Positions 41,501 through 50,896 of a stretch of DNA of 64,000 nt are shown in pieces. Within the stretch, counting starts at the first letter, position 1. Every line of letters begins with the position of its first letter. Made by a program: the position numbers and the translations under genes. The DNA comes from JAFIEN01 sp051859505 (GTDB lineage: Bacteria; Pseudomonadota; Alphaproteobacteria; Rhodobacterales; Rhodobacteraceae), in the NCBI GenBank assembly GCA_051859505.1, contig JBHYFN010000002.1, forward strand, positions 62,001 through 126,000. Reading direction: 5' to 3'. Below the pieces are notes generated by a model. It made no database searches. It saw only the letters and a program-made list of their open reading frames with translations, and was not told the DNA's origin.

Positions 41501-42709
41501 GTGACAGTGCGGACGATAGACAACGGGACGGCGCGGCGCATCTTTCTTGCGCATCATCTGCTGGCGGGGCGGCCGACGGCTGGCGCGGCCGGCGGGGATG
41601 CCTTTTCAAGGGTCGTTTCCGCCCTGGGTTTCGTGCAGGTCGACAGTGTCAACACCGTCGCGCGGGCGCATGATCTGATTCTCTGGTCGCGTCATCCGGG
41701 CTGGCGGCCGCAGGCGCTGGATCGTCTGACCGTCGGGCGGCGGGCGGTTTTCGAGCATTGGACGCATGATGCCTCGATCATCCCGGTCGGCTTCTTTCCG
41801 CATTGGCGGCTGCGTTTTGCCCGGGATGCCGCGAAGCTGGCCCCGGAATGGCGGAAATGGCAGGGTGGCGCCTTCGAGGGGCATTTCGACAAGGTGCTGC
41901 GCCACATCTCGGACCATGGCGCATGCACCAGCGCCGATCTGACGGTGCGGGACGGGCGTGGCTCGACGGGGTGGTGGGACTGGCATCCGTCCAAGACGGC
42001 GCTGGAATATCTCTGGCGGGTTGGCGACTTGTCGGTGGTGCGGCGGGACGGGTTCCGCAAGGTCTATGACCTGACGGAGCGCGTCATCCCGCAGGACCTG
42101 CGCGACAAGCGCCCGAGCCTGGAGGAGACGGTGGACTGGGCCTGCATGGGCGCGCTTGACCGGTTGGGGTTCGGCACGCCGAAGCAGCTTGCGGCGTTCT
42201 GGGATCTGCTCACGGCAGAGCAGGCGCGGGACTGGGCGCGGGCTGCGGTCGCCGCGGGGCGTGTCGTCGAGGTGCTGGTCGAGGGGGCGGATGGGACGAC
42301 CCGCCCGATGCTGATGCGGCCCGAGGTTCTGGAGGGGCCGGCGCCGCCGGAACCCGGCGGGCGGGCGCGGGTTCTTTCGCCCTTCGATCCGGCGCTGCGG
42401 GACCGGGCGCGGGCCGAATGGCTGTTCGGCTTTCACTACCGGATCGAGATCTATGTGCCCGAAGCCCTGCGGAAATACGGCTATTACGTCTTTCCGGTGC
42501 TGGAGGGGGACCGCCTGATCGGCAGGATCGACATGAAGGCGGATCGCGCCGCCTCGGTGCTGGCGGTCCGGGCCTTCTGGCCGGAGGCCGGGGTGGCATT
42601 GGGGCGGGGCAGGACCATGCGGATCGGGGCCGAGCTGGACCGGGTCGCGCGGTTGGCAGGATGCGCGGAGGTGGCGGGCTGGCCAGCCCCCGCGGGCGGC
42701 GGCGGCTGA
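41501..42709 (+). CDS. DNA glycosylase of the YcaQ/AlkX family
   Basis: A 402-residue winged-helix (HTH_42) protein. The catalytic Q-Phi-D motif of E. coli YcaQ is visible as FVQVDSVNTVARAHDLILWSR (the QVD). Later parts HWTHDASIIP, STGWWDWHPSKTALEYLW and SPFDPALRDRARAEWLFGFHYRIE fit the family. YcaQ unhooks interstrand DNA crosslinks. The GTG start at 41501 gives MTVRTIDN; it is weakly supported but is the only start near the conserved N-terminus. It ends 4 bases from the convergent dapA. Confidence 0.9.
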   Translation: MTVRTIDNGTARRIFLAHHLLAGRPTAGAAGGDAFSRVVSALGFVQVDSVNTVARAHDLILWSRHPGWRPQALDRLTVGRRAVFEHWTHDASIIPVGFFPHWRLRFARDAAKLAPEWRKWQGGAFEGHFDKVLRHISDHGACTSADLTVRDGRGSTGWWDWHPSKTALEYLWRVGDLSVVRRDGFRKVYDLTERVIPQDLRDKRPSLEETVDWACMGALDRLGFGTPKQLAAFWDLLTAEQARDWARAAVAAGRVVEVLVEGADGTTRPMLMRPEVLEGPAPPEPGGRARVLSPFDPALRDRARAEWLFGFHYRIEIYVPEALRKYGYYVFPVLEGDRLIGRIDMKADRAASVLAVRAFWPEAGVALGRGRTMRIGAELDRVARLAGCAEVAGWPAPAGGGG

Positions 42710-42713
42710 CGGT

Positions 42714-43589
42714 TCAGTTCAGCAGGCCCGCATGCACCATCGCCTTGCGGATCGCCTCTTTCGTGCCATCGGTCAGCCCCACCAGCGGCGAGCGGACCTC
42801 GTCCGAGGCAAGCCCCAGAAGCGACAGGCCGTATTTCGCGCCGCAGACGCCCGGCTCCATGAAGATCGCCTCGTGCAGCGGCATCAGCCTGTCCTGGTAG
42901 GCCAGGGCCGTCTTGTAATCGCCCGCGAGGGTCGCCTCCTGAAACTCGGCGCAGAGTTTGGGGGCGACATTGGCTGTCACCGAAATGCAGCCCCTGCCGC
43001 CATGGGCGTTGAAGCCCAGCGCTGTGGCATCTTCGCCGGAAAGCTGGACGAAACCGGTGCCGCAGGTGATCCGCGTCTTCGGCACGCGGCTCAGATCGGC
43101 GGTGGCATCCTTCACGCCGACGATCATCGGGTGGCGCGACAGCGTGCCCATCGTGGCGGGTGTCATGTCGATCACCGAGCGGCCGGGGATGTTGTAGATC
43201 ACGATCGGCAGGCCGCAATCGGCGGCGGCGGTGAAATGGGCGATCAGCCCGGCCTGGGTTGGCTTGTTGTAATAGGGTGTCACGACAAGGGCGGCATCGG
43301 CACCGGCGGCCTTGGCGGCGGTGACAAGGCGGACCGTCTCGGTGGTGTTGTTCGATCCGGCCCCGGCAATGACGGGCACGCGGCCGGCGACCGTCTGCAC
43401 CACCGTTTCGACCACGGCGTCATGTTCCTCGTGCGACAGGGTCGGGCTTTCCCCGGTGGTGCCGACCGGCACGATCCCGTGGCTGCCCTGCGCGATCTGC
43501 CATTCGACAAGGCTTTTCAGCGTGTCGAAATCCACCTCTCCATCAGCGAAGGGCGTGACGAGGGCGGGCATCGACCCTTGCAGCAACAT
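42714..43589 (-). CDS. dapA: 4-hydroxy-tetrahydrodipicolinate synthase DapA
   Basis: A 291-residue TIM-barrel aldolase that condenses pyruvate and aspartate semialdehyde in lysine/diaminopimelate synthesis. Seen: LVTPFADGEVDFDTL, VPVGTTGESPTLSHEEH, Tyr in YNIPGRSVIDM, and Schiff-base Lys in VGVKDATADLSRV. The ATG at 43589 has an AAAGGA site. It is divergent from the lytic transglycosylase gene, with 172 bases between. Confidence 0.96.
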   Translation of the reverse strand: MLLQGSMPALVTPFADGEVDFDTLKSLVEWQIAQGSHGIVPVGTTGESPTLSHEEHDAVVETVVQTVAGRVPVIAGAGSNNTTETVRLVTAAKAAGADAALVVTPYYNKPTQAGLIAHFTAAADCGLPIVIYNIPGRSVIDMTPATMGTLSRHPMIVGVKDATADLSRVPKTRITCGTGFVQLSGEDATALGFNAHGGRGCISVTANVAPKLCAEFQEATLAGDYKTALAYQDRLMPLHEAIFMEPGVCGAKYGLSLLGLASDEVRSPLVGLTDGTKEAIRKAMVHAGLLN

Positions 43590-43761
43590 CGTGGTGGTCC
43601 TTTCATTGCGGGCGGTCGCTCTGCGCTGCAGGATCCCGGCCCGACCGTTCGAGTGGAGACGCCCGCTTCCTAGTCTTTCTGCAGGGGATTGCCAAGTTTG
43701 TGAATTGCGCCGATGCCGGCAAAAGATAGGGTGCGCCATCGCCAGGAAGAGCAGAGCAGGC

Positions 43762-45834
43762 ATGTTGAAAGCAACCCTCGGGATGGCCACGCTGAGGATG
43801 GCCCTTGTCGGGCTGATCCCCCTGATGCCGCAAAAGATCGCGGCAGAGCAGGCGGGCTTTGCGCCTGTTGCCGCCGCCATGGCCGAGCAGGACTGGGACA
43901 TGGCCTATGCCCTGGCCGATGCCGCCGGCCCTGTCGGGCGCGACCTCGTGACATGGACCCGGCTTCGGGCCGGATCGGGCAGCTTTGCCGAATACGAAGC
44001 CTTTCTGGAGGTCAACGGTCATTGGCCCGGTCTTGCCGGGCTGCGCGCGCGGGCCGAGGAAGCGATTCCCGAAGGTCTGGATCCTGACCGGGTGCTTGCC
44101 TTCTTCGAAACCTCCGATCCGCAGACCGGGCAGGGCGTGGTCCGCCTTGCCGAGGCGCATATCGCGCTGGGAAAAGACGCCGAGGCCCGGTCCGCCCTGG
44201 CGGATGCCTGGGTCGGGCTGGGTCTGAACGACGAGGGGTTCGCCGCCCTGATCGAGGCCTTTGGCGATGTCCTGTCAGAGCATCATGCGGCGCGGGCCGA
44301 TGCGATGCTTTGGCGGTGGCGCACGTCGGATGCGGCGCGGCTTCTGCCGCTGCTTGATCCCGATCAGCGCGCGCTGGTCGAGGCGCGGATCGCCTTCATC
44401 TCGAACACGCCGGACCGGATCGTCAAGCTGGACGCCGTGCCGGCAGGGCTGAAGGATCACCCGGGGCTTGCCTATGACAGGTTCAACCGTCTGGCCAACG
44501 GGGGCGATTATACCGATGCGATCGCCCTTCTGAGCGAACGCTCCACCAGTGCCGAGGCCCTGGGCGAGCCCTTTCGCTGGGCCAGTTGGCGGGCGATGCT
44601 GGCGCGCTGGACGATGCGCGAGGGGCGACCCGATCAGGCCTATCAGCTGGCCAGCAGACATTTCCTGACCGAGGGCGAGATGTTCGCCGATCTGGAATGG
44701 CTGGCGGGATATGTGGCGCTGACCTATCTGGACCGGCCCGAGACCGCGCTTGCGCATTTCGCGGCCGTTGAGGCGGCGGCCTCGGGCGGGATCACGCTCG
44801 CTCGCGCGGGATATTGGCAGGGCCGCGCGCTCGAGGCTCTGGGGCGCTGGGCGGATGCCTCGCAGGCCTATGGCCGGGCCGCGCAGCACCAGACCGCCTT
44901 CTACGGGCTCCTGGCGGCCGAGCGGCTGGAGCAGGAGCTGGACCCGGCGCTGACCGGCCTCGAGCCGTTCGACTGGCGGGGGGCTTCCTTCCTGACCGGG
45001 GATCTTGCGCAGGCGATGTTGCTGCTGCTGGCCGCCAATGAACGCGGCACTGCCGTGCTGTTCGTGGCCGAGCTTGCCCGCACGCTCGACCGCGAGGGGG
45101 TGGGGCAGCTGGGCGCGCTGCTGGCCGCGATGGACGAGCCGTTCCTGACCGTGCTGGTCGGCAAGGCGGCGGCGGATCGCGGCATCCTGCTGCCGGCCGT
45201 CTATTTCCCGATGCACCCCCTGGCCGAGATGGAATTGCCGGTCGAGCCGGCCCTTGCCCTGTCGATCGCGCGGCGGGAAAGCGAGTTCAACCATGTGGTC
45301 GCAAGCCCCGTGGGGGCTCTGGGCCTCATGCAGGTGATGCCGGCCACCGCCGAAGAAGTGGCAGGCCGGCTGGGGCTGCCCTATTCGCGCGCGCGGCTGA
45401 CCTCGGACTGGCGCTATAATGCGACGCTGGGGGCGCAATACCTTGCCGAACTGGAAGAGATGTTCGGCAAGTCTCCGGTGCTGGTGGCGGCGGGCTATAA
45501 CGCCGGGCCCAGTCGGCCGCGCACATGGATGGGCCAGCGCGGCGATCCCCGGCGCGACGGCATGGATGTGGTGGACTGGATCGAGCACATCCCCTTTACC
45601 GAAACGCGCAACTACGTGATGCGCGTGACGGAATCGATCCCCGCCTACCGCGCGCGGATCTCGGGCGAGACCGGCCCCATAGCGTTTCGCGAGCTGTTGA
45701 TCGGGGCGCCGCCCGTGATCCGGCCCGTCGCGCGGCAGGATAGCCCGTCTGCGCCCGCCGTGGCCGAGGACCAGACCGCCGCACCGGCCATGTCTGGTGC
45801 ACCGCTGCGCCCGCAGGCGCGCCCCGGAGGGTGA
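43762..45834 (+). CDS. Soluble lytic murein transglycosylase (Slt family)
   Basis: A 690-residue periplasmic peptidoglycan-cleaving enzyme. The N-terminus is hydrophobic (MLKATLGMATLRMALVGLIPLM) and serves as signal. A long alpha-superhelical U-domain of TPR-like repeats follows. The C-terminal SLT domain has catalytic Glu in SIARRESEFN, then SPVGALGLMQVMP, and VAAGYNAGPSR. The C-terminal tail is Pro/Ala-rich. The ATG at 43762 places the signal at the N-terminus. Confidence 0.93.
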   Translation: MLKATLGMATLRMALVGLIPLMPQKIAAEQAGFAPVAAAMAEQDWDMAYALADAAGPVGRDLVTWTRLRAGSGSFAEYEAFLEVNGHWPGLAGLRARAEEAIPEGLDPDRVLAFFETSDPQTGQGVVRLAEAHIALGKDAEARSALADAWVGLGLNDEGFAALIEAFGDVLSEHHAARADAMLWRWRTSDAARLLPLLDPDQRALVEARIAFISNTPDRIVKLDAVPAGLKDHPGLAYDRFNRLANGGDYTDAIALLSERSTSAEALGEPFRWASWRAMLARWTMREGRPDQAYQLASRHFLTEGEMFADLEWLAGYVALTYLDRPETALAHFAAVEAAASGGITLARAGYWQGRALEALGRWADASQAYGRAAQHQTAFYGLLAAERLEQELDPALTGLEPFDWRGASFLTGDLAQAMLLLLAANERGTAVLFVAELARTLDREGVGQLGALLAAMDEPFLTVLVGKAAADRGILLPAVYFPMHPLAEMELPVEPALALSIARRESEFNHVVASPVGALGLMQVMPATAEEVAGRLGLPYSRARLTSDWRYNATLGAQYLAELEEMFGKSPVLVAAGYNAGPSRPRTWMGQRGDPRRDGMDVVDWIEHIPFTETRNYVMRVTESIPAYRARISGETGPIAFRELLIGAPPVIRPVARQDSPSAPAVAEDQTAAPAMSGAPLRPQARPGG

Positions 45835-45846
45835 GGCGGCCGGGGC

Positions 45847-46722
45847 CTAGGCCGTGTCCTGCTTCACCCTGTGTTCCCGCCACAGGGTGAACAGCCCCGC
45901 CGCAACGATGATTGACCCGCCCAACAGAACATTCGGGGTCAGCGCCTCGCCGAAGGCAAAGATGCCCATCGCCATGGCAAAGACCATCTGGAAATAGGCA
46001 AACGGCTGGACCGCGCTTGCCTCGGCCACTTCATAGGCCCGGATCAGCAGCCAATGCCCCGTCGCCCCCGTGATGCAGAGCATCGCCATGAGCGCCCAGT
46101 CCGGCGCGGTCATCGGCTCCCAGAACCAGAGGCCGGCCAAAGTGGTGACGACGGCGCCCATCGTGCCGGTCCAGAAGAAGCTGGTCGCGGTGGAATCCTT
46201 GCGCGAGGCATAGCGCGTCAGAAGGCCGTAAACCGCAAACATCAGCGCCGCGATCACGGCCACGAAGGATTCGACGCGAAAGACCGTGATGCCCGGTTGC
46301 AGGATGACCAGCATTCCGACGAAGCCCGCGCCGATGGCCAGCCAGCGCCGCCAGCCGACCTTTTCGCCCAGGATCGGGCCGGACAGCGCCGCGACAAGCA
46401 GCGGGTAGCTGGCGAAGATCGCATGGGTCTTGACCAGCCCCAGCAGGGTGAAGGCCAGGACCATGACGCAGATCTCGGTCGCCAGAAGCACCCCGCGCGT
46501 GATCTGCAGCAGGGGTTGCGTCGTGCGCGCTGCGGCCCGGATCGACCCGGATTGCCGCCGCGCGATCGCGATGACGAAGGCGGCAAAGAACCAGTAGCGG
46601 ATCATCACCACCATCAGGACATTGTATTCCCCCGCCAGATGCCGCGACAGCCCGTCCTGAAAGGCAAAGACCAGCGAGACGGTGATCATCAGCAGGATGC
46701 CGAGCCTTGTATCGTTGCGCAT
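45847..46722 (-). CDS. EamA/DMT-family transporter
   Basis: A 291-residue membrane protein with about ten helices in two EamA repeats (starting LGILLMITVSLVFAFQDGLSR and ESFVAVIAALMFAVYGLLTRY). The C-terminal repeat holds VAEASAVQPFAYFQMVFAM, a typical DMT pattern. Such proteins export metabolites or amino acids, or take up nucleotide sugars; the substrate is unknown. It is convergent with slt (12 bases between stops). Confidence 0.9.
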   Translation of the reverse strand: MRNDTRLGILLMITVSLVFAFQDGLSRHLAGEYNVLMVVMIRYWFFAAFVIAIARRQSGSIRAAARTTQPLLQITRGVLLATEICVMVLAFTLLGLVKTHAIFASYPLLVAALSGPILGEKVGWRRWLAIGAGFVGMLVILQPGITVFRVESFVAVIAALMFAVYGLLTRYASRKDSTATSFFWTGTMGAVVTTLAGLWFWEPMTAPDWALMAMLCITGATGHWLLIRAYEVAEASAVQPFAYFQMVFAMAMGIFAFGEALTPNVLLGGSIIVAAGLFTLWREHRVKQDTA

Positions 46723-46762
46723 CCTGGGGCCTTCGGGGAACGGCGTTTGAGGAATGGGACTG

Positions 46763-47449
46763 TCAGGCGGGTTTGCGGGCGACGGTCATGTGCCGCTTGC
46801 GGCCATAGCCGGGCCGCCGTTCGACCTCAAGCCCGGCCGCAGCCAGCGCACGCCGCACATGGCCGGCCGCGGTATAGGTGGCAAGCGTGCCGCCGGGGGT
46901 CAGCCGGTCGGCCACGAGGGTCAGGAGCGCCGGTTCCCAGAGCTCGGGGTTTCGCGCGGGGGAGAAACCGTCAAGGAACCATGCCTCGACCCCCGCCTGC
47001 CACAGCGGCAAGGTCTGGCGCGCGTCACCGATGATCAGGTCCAGCCTTGCCCCCTCGACCTGCCCGTCAAGCGCCGCGAACAGAAGCGCCGGGTCAAGCA
47101 CCGGAAAGGCCGCGAGGGCGCGGGCCATGTCCTCCCGGGGCAGGGGGAAGGCTTCGAAGCTGGTCAGACGCAGGGGGCAGGGCCGCCCGGCCTCGCTCCA
47201 GGCCGTCAGGGTTGCCAGCGCGTTCAGCCCGGTGCCGAAGCCCAGTTCCGCGATCCGGAACGGGTCGGTCCGGCGCAGGAACCGGTCGGGCAGATCATTG
47301 CCCTGCAGGAACACGTACCGGGTTTCCGCAAGGCCATCCTCGATCGAGAAATAGGGGTCGCTGAAGCGGTTTGAAACCGGGGTCCGCCCCTCGCGCCAGT
47401 CGATCTCGGGGTCTGCAGCCCGGCCCTGGATCTGGTTCTGCATCGCCAT
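46763..47449 (-). CDS. mnmD: MnmD-type tRNA 5-methylaminomethyl-2-thiouridine methyltransferase
   Basis: A 228-residue SAM-dependent methyltransferase equal to the N-terminal half of E. coli MnmC. Seen: YFSIEDGLAETRYVFLQGNDLP, motif I IAELGFGTGLNALAT, LDLIIGDARQTLP, WFLDGFSPARNPELW and PGGTLATYTAAGHVRRAL. It completes mnm5s2U34 in the tRNA wobble position. The ATG at 47449 or 47443 is possible. The missing FAD half lies divergently 41 bases away (next gene). Confidence 0.93.
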   Translation of the reverse strand: MAMQNQIQGRAADPEIDWREGRTPVSNRFSDPYFSIEDGLAETRYVFLQGNDLPDRFLRRTDPFRIAELGFGTGLNALATLTAWSEAGRPCPLRLTSFEAFPLPREDMARALAAFPVLDPALLFAALDGQVEGARLDLIIGDARQTLPLWQAGVEAWFLDGFSPARNPELWEPALLTLVADRLTPGGTLATYTAAGHVRRALAAAGLEVERRPGYGRKRHMTVARKPA

Positions 47450-47490
47450 CCGCCTTAAGTGCGGGGCCAGAGTGAAGCGAGGGCCGGGCG

Positions 47491-48555
47491 ATGGCAACGG
47501 GGGATCTGATGCGAGAGGCGAAGGCGGATGTAACCGTGCGCGGGGCGGGGATCTTCGGGCTGGCCATCGGCTGGGCCTGTGCCCGGCGGGGGGCGCGGGT
47601 CCGGGTGATCGACCCGGCAGGCCCCGGTGCGGGTGCCAGCGGCGGGGTGGTGGGGGCGCTCGCCCCCCATGCGCCGGGGCAATGGGATCCGCTCAAGGCG
47701 TTCCAGTTCGAGGCGCTGATCCACGCCGCCCCCTTCTGGGCCGAGGTCGCTGCCGCCTCGGGCCGGGATCCCGGCTATGGCCGGACGGGCCGGCTGCAAC
47801 CGCTGCAGGACGCGGCGGCGGTTGAGCGTGCGCGCCTGCGGGCGGCAGAGGCGGCGACGCTCTGGCAGGGGCAAGCGCTGTGGGAGGTGGTCGAGGCCGC
47901 TCCGCTTGCGCCATGGCTCGCCCCGACGGACACCGGCCTTTGCATCCGCGACACGCTCAGCGCCCGGATCAATCCGCGTGCCGCGGTGGCGGCGCTTGTG
48001 GCGGCGATCCGGGCCCGGGGGGGCGAGGTGGTGGAAACGGGGCCCGAGGACGGCGCGGTGATCTGGGCGACGGGGCATGCGGGCCTTGCCGAGGGCACCC
48101 CGCCGCTGGGGTCGGGGGTCAAGGGGCAGGCCGCGGTTCTGGCGCATGACGCAAGGCACTTGCCGCAGCTTTATGCCGCGGGTCTCCATATCGTGCCCCA
48201 TGCCGACGGGACGGTCGCGGTTGGCTCGACCTCCGAGCCGCACTGGGACGAGGCCGGCACCACCGACGCCGCCCTCGATGCCGTCATCGCGCGGGCCGTC
48301 GCGGCCTGTCCGGCCCTGTCCGCTGCGCCTGTGATCGAGCGCTGGGCCGGGGTGCGGCCAAGGGCTGCGGCGCGGTTGCCGATCCTCGGGCCGCATCCGC
48401 TGCGGCCCGGTGCCCATATCGCCAATGGCGGGTTCAAGATCGGCTTCGGCCTTGCCCCTCTGGTTGGCGAGGTGATGGCCGATCTGGTGCTGGAGGGCCG
48501 TGACCGGATTCCGGCGGCGTTCAGGCCCCGGCCGCCCGGCGCAGATCCTGCATGA
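47491..48555 (+). CDS. FAD-dependent oxidoreductase, probable separate MnmC oxidase half
   Basis: A 354-residue D-amino-acid-oxidase-fold protein. Seen: FAD-binding VRGAGIFGLAIGWACARRGARV, GASGGVVGALAPH and a closing HIANGGFKIGFGLAPLVGEV. In E. coli MnmC the matching domain removes the carboxymethyl group from cmnm5U to give the substrate of the MnmD half. The gene is next to mnmD but divergent, suggesting a split and rearranged bifunctional enzyme. Function by context and family only. The last 35 bases overlap the convergent FMN reductase. Confidence 0.82.
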   Translation: MATGDLMREAKADVTVRGAGIFGLAIGWACARRGARVRVIDPAGPGAGASGGVVGALAPHAPGQWDPLKAFQFEALIHAAPFWAEVAAASGRDPGYGRTGRLQPLQDAAAVERARLRAAEAATLWQGQALWEVVEAAPLAPWLAPTDTGLCIRDTLSARINPRAAVAALVAAIRARGGEVVETGPEDGAVIWATGHAGLAEGTPPLGSGVKGQAAVLAHDARHLPQLYAAGLHIVPHADGTVAVGSTSEPHWDEAGTTDAALDAVIARAVAACPALSAAPVIERWAGVRPRAAARLPILGPHPLRPGAHIANGGFKIGFGLAPLVGEVMADLVLEGRDRIPAAFRPRPPGADPA

Positions 48556-49057
48556 GTTCGGTCAGCATCCTGACATAGCTTTCCGTGATCAGCCGGCCCT
48601 CTGCATCGAAATGCTGATCGGCATTGCCGACCAGAACCTCGGGCCCCGGAAGGACCACGGCTCGAAACGGGTTCAGGAACAGGCGCAGCGCGAATTGCGC
48701 CCGCTCACCCCCGGCGCGCCCCCCGGTGGCCGAGATGATGGCCACGGGTTTGCCCCGCCACGGCCCGCCCTTCGTCCGGCTGACCCAGTCCAGCGCATTC
48801 TTCAGAACACCCGACGGGCCCTTGTTGTATTCGGGCGTCGCGATCACCACGGCATCGGCCGCCGCAATCTGATCGGCCAGACGTTGCACCGCCGGGGGAA
48901 TGCCCTCGGCGTCTTCGAGATCGCCGTCATAGAGCGGCAGCCGCAGATCGGCTTCGGTGAAGTCCGACGGCGCGAAAAGCCGCCCCGCCTCGCGCAGCAG
49001 CTTGCGATTGTAGGAGCCGGACCGGAGCGAACCGGATATCCCCAGAAGACGTGTCAT
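48521..49057 (-). CDS. NADPH-dependent FMN reductase
   Basis: A 178-residue flavodoxin-like oxidoreductase. Seen: LLGISGSLRSGSYNRKLL (FMN phosphate site), AVVIATPEYNKGPSGVLKNALDW (split), and KPVAIISATGG. Family members (ChrR, AzoR-like) reduce FMN, quinones or chromate with NADPH. GAGGAAAGAGG lies just before the ATG. It is divergent from the ThDP enzyme. It could provide reduced flavin to other enzymes, but no link is shown. Confidence 0.92.
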   Translation of the reverse strand: MTRLLGISGSLRSGSYNRKLLREAGRLFAPSDFTEADLRLPLYDGDLEDAEGIPPAVQRLADQIAAADAVVIATPEYNKGPSGVLKNALDWVSRTKGGPWRGKPVAIISATGGRAGGERAQFALRLFLNPFRAVVLPGPEVLVGNADQHFDAEGRLITESYVRMLTELMQDLRRAAGA

Positions 49058-49196
49058 GCCTGCCTCTTTCCTCGTTACCGTGCGGAGGTAAGTCTTGTCG
49101 GCCACGGGGCAAGTTGCCTTGTCCTCGCTGCCCGGCTGCCCCATTGTGCCGCCGAACCTGCCGGTCAGCCCGGCGGGGCAGCTGACGGAGGCGGTG

Positions 49197-50858
49197 ATGC
49201 GGCATGGTGGCAGGATCCTGAGCGACCAACTGGTGCGGCTGGGGGTGCGGCGGGTGTTTTCGGTGCCGGGCGAGAGCTTTCTTGCCGCTCTGGACGGGCT
49301 TTACGACAGCGGGATCCAGAATGTCGTCTGCCGTCAGGAAGGCGGCGCGGCCATGATGGCCGAGGCGCATGGCAAGCTGACCGGGCAGCCGGGCATCTGC
49401 TTCGTCACCCGCGGACCGGGCGCCACGAATGCCAGCGCGGGCGTGCATATCGCGCGGCAGGATTGCACGCCGATGATCCTCTTTGTCGGCCAGATCGACA
49501 CCGCGCATCGGGATCGCGATGCCTTTCAGGAGGTGGATTACCGGGCGGTCTTTGGCGGGCTGGCGAAATGGACCGCCGAGGTGGACCAGATCGAGCGTTT
49601 GCCGGAATACATCGGACGCGCCTGGCGGGTGGCGATGTCGGGGCGTCCCGGCCCGGTCGTGCTGGCCCTGCCCGAAGACATGCTGAACGCCATGGCCGAT
49701 GTGCCCGACCTGCCCGGTCCGGTGCCCGAGGCCCGGCCCGATTGCGCCGCCGCCGCGAGGGCCGCGATGGATATCCTCGCAGGGGCCGAGCGCCCTCTGG
49801 TGATCGTCGGCGGGCCGCAGTGGTCCTCTGCCGCGGCCGCCGATCTGGCCCGTTTCGCCGAGGTGCAGGGCCTTCCGGTGGCGCTTGGGTTCCGGCGGCA
49901 GGATTACTTGGACAACCGCCATCCGCATTATGCCGGCGACCTGAATGTCGGGGTCAACCCAAGGCTTGCCAAACGCCTGCGCGAGGCGGATGCGCTTCTG
50001 GTCCTCGGCTCACGGCTTGGCGATATCGAGACGCAGGGCTACACGCTTCTGGATCCGCGCGGCCACGGCAAGCGGATCGTGCATATCCACCCCGACCCGG
50101 ACGAGGCCGGGCGCATCTGGCAGCCGACCCTTGCGGTGACGGCCACTGCGCCCGAATTCGTCGCCTGCCTGGCAAGGCTGAACGCCGCAGGCCCCGGCTG
50201 GGCCGGCTGGACGGCAGAGGCGCGGGCGGATTACGAGGCCTGGGTCACGCCGGTCGAAAGCCCCGGTGCCGTCAAGCAGGAGGCGGTGATCGGCTGGCTG
50301 TCCGACGCGCTTCCCGAAGATGCGATCCTGACCAATGGCGCGGGCAATTATGCCGCCTGGCTGCACCGCTATTTCCGCTACAAGACCTATCGCAGCCAGC
50401 TTGCGCCGACCTCGGGGTCGATGGGCTATGGCTTCCCGGCCGCCATCTCGGCCAGCCTCGAGCATCCGGGGCGCACGACCGTCTGCCTTGCGGGCGACGG
50501 TTGTTTCCAGATGACGCTGAACGAGATGTCGACCGCCGTCCAGCACGGCGCCAGGCCCATCGTCATCGTGGTGAACAACGGCCAGTACGGCACGATCCGG
50601 ATGCATCAGGAGCGGACCTTTCCGGCCCGCGTCTCGGGCACCGTCCTTGCAAACCCCGACTATGCCGCGCTGGCGCGGGCCTATGGCGGCCACGGAGAAC
50701 TGGTCGAGAGGACCGAGGATTTCCCCGAGGCCTTTGCCCGGGCCAGGGCCGCCGGAACCCTTGCGGTGATCGAGTTGAGGGTGGACCCGGAGGCCCTGTC
50801 GACGGGCCAGACCCTCTCTGCCGCGCGCAAGGCCGGAGAGGCGGCCCAGGCTGTCTGA
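49197..50858 (+). CDS. Thiamine-diphosphate-dependent enzyme, acetolactate-synthase-like
   Basis: A 553-residue ThDP enzyme with the three-domain layout: N-terminal Pyr domain (VFSVPGESFLAALDGL, catalytic Glu in CRQEGGAAMMAEA), middle domain (PLVIVGGPQW) and C-terminal PP domain (GDGCFQMTLNEMSTAVQHG then VVNNGQYGT). It is similar to acetolactate synthase large subunits but has no small-subunit gene beside it and could be a decarboxylase or aldehyde-forming lyase. The start is uncertain: ATG 49197 with a GGAG site, or TTG 49095 with a strong GGAGG site. Confidence 0.88.
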   Translation: MRHGGRILSDQLVRLGVRRVFSVPGESFLAALDGLYDSGIQNVVCRQEGGAAMMAEAHGKLTGQPGICFVTRGPGATNASAGVHIARQDCTPMILFVGQIDTAHRDRDAFQEVDYRAVFGGLAKWTAEVDQIERLPEYIGRAWRVAMSGRPGPVVLALPEDMLNAMADVPDLPGPVPEARPDCAAAARAAMDILAGAERPLVIVGGPQWSSAAAADLARFAEVQGLPVALGFRRQDYLDNRHPHYAGDLNVGVNPRLAKRLREADALLVLGSRLGDIETQGYTLLDPRGHGKRIVHIHPDPDEAGRIWQPTLAVTATAPEFVACLARLNAAGPGWAGWTAEARADYEAWVTPVESPGAVKQEAVIGWLSDALPEDAILTNGAGNYAAWLHRYFRYKTYRSQLAPTSGSMGYGFPAAISASLEHPGRTTVCLAGDGCFQMTLNEMSTAVQHGARPIVIVVNNGQYGTIRMHQERTFPARVSGTVLANPDYAALARAYGGHGELVERTEDFPEAFARARAAGTLAVIELRVDPEALSTGQTLSAARKAGEAAQAV

Positions 50859-50896
50859 GGCACCGACCACAATCCCGAGGGGCCGTCCGAAAGGCT

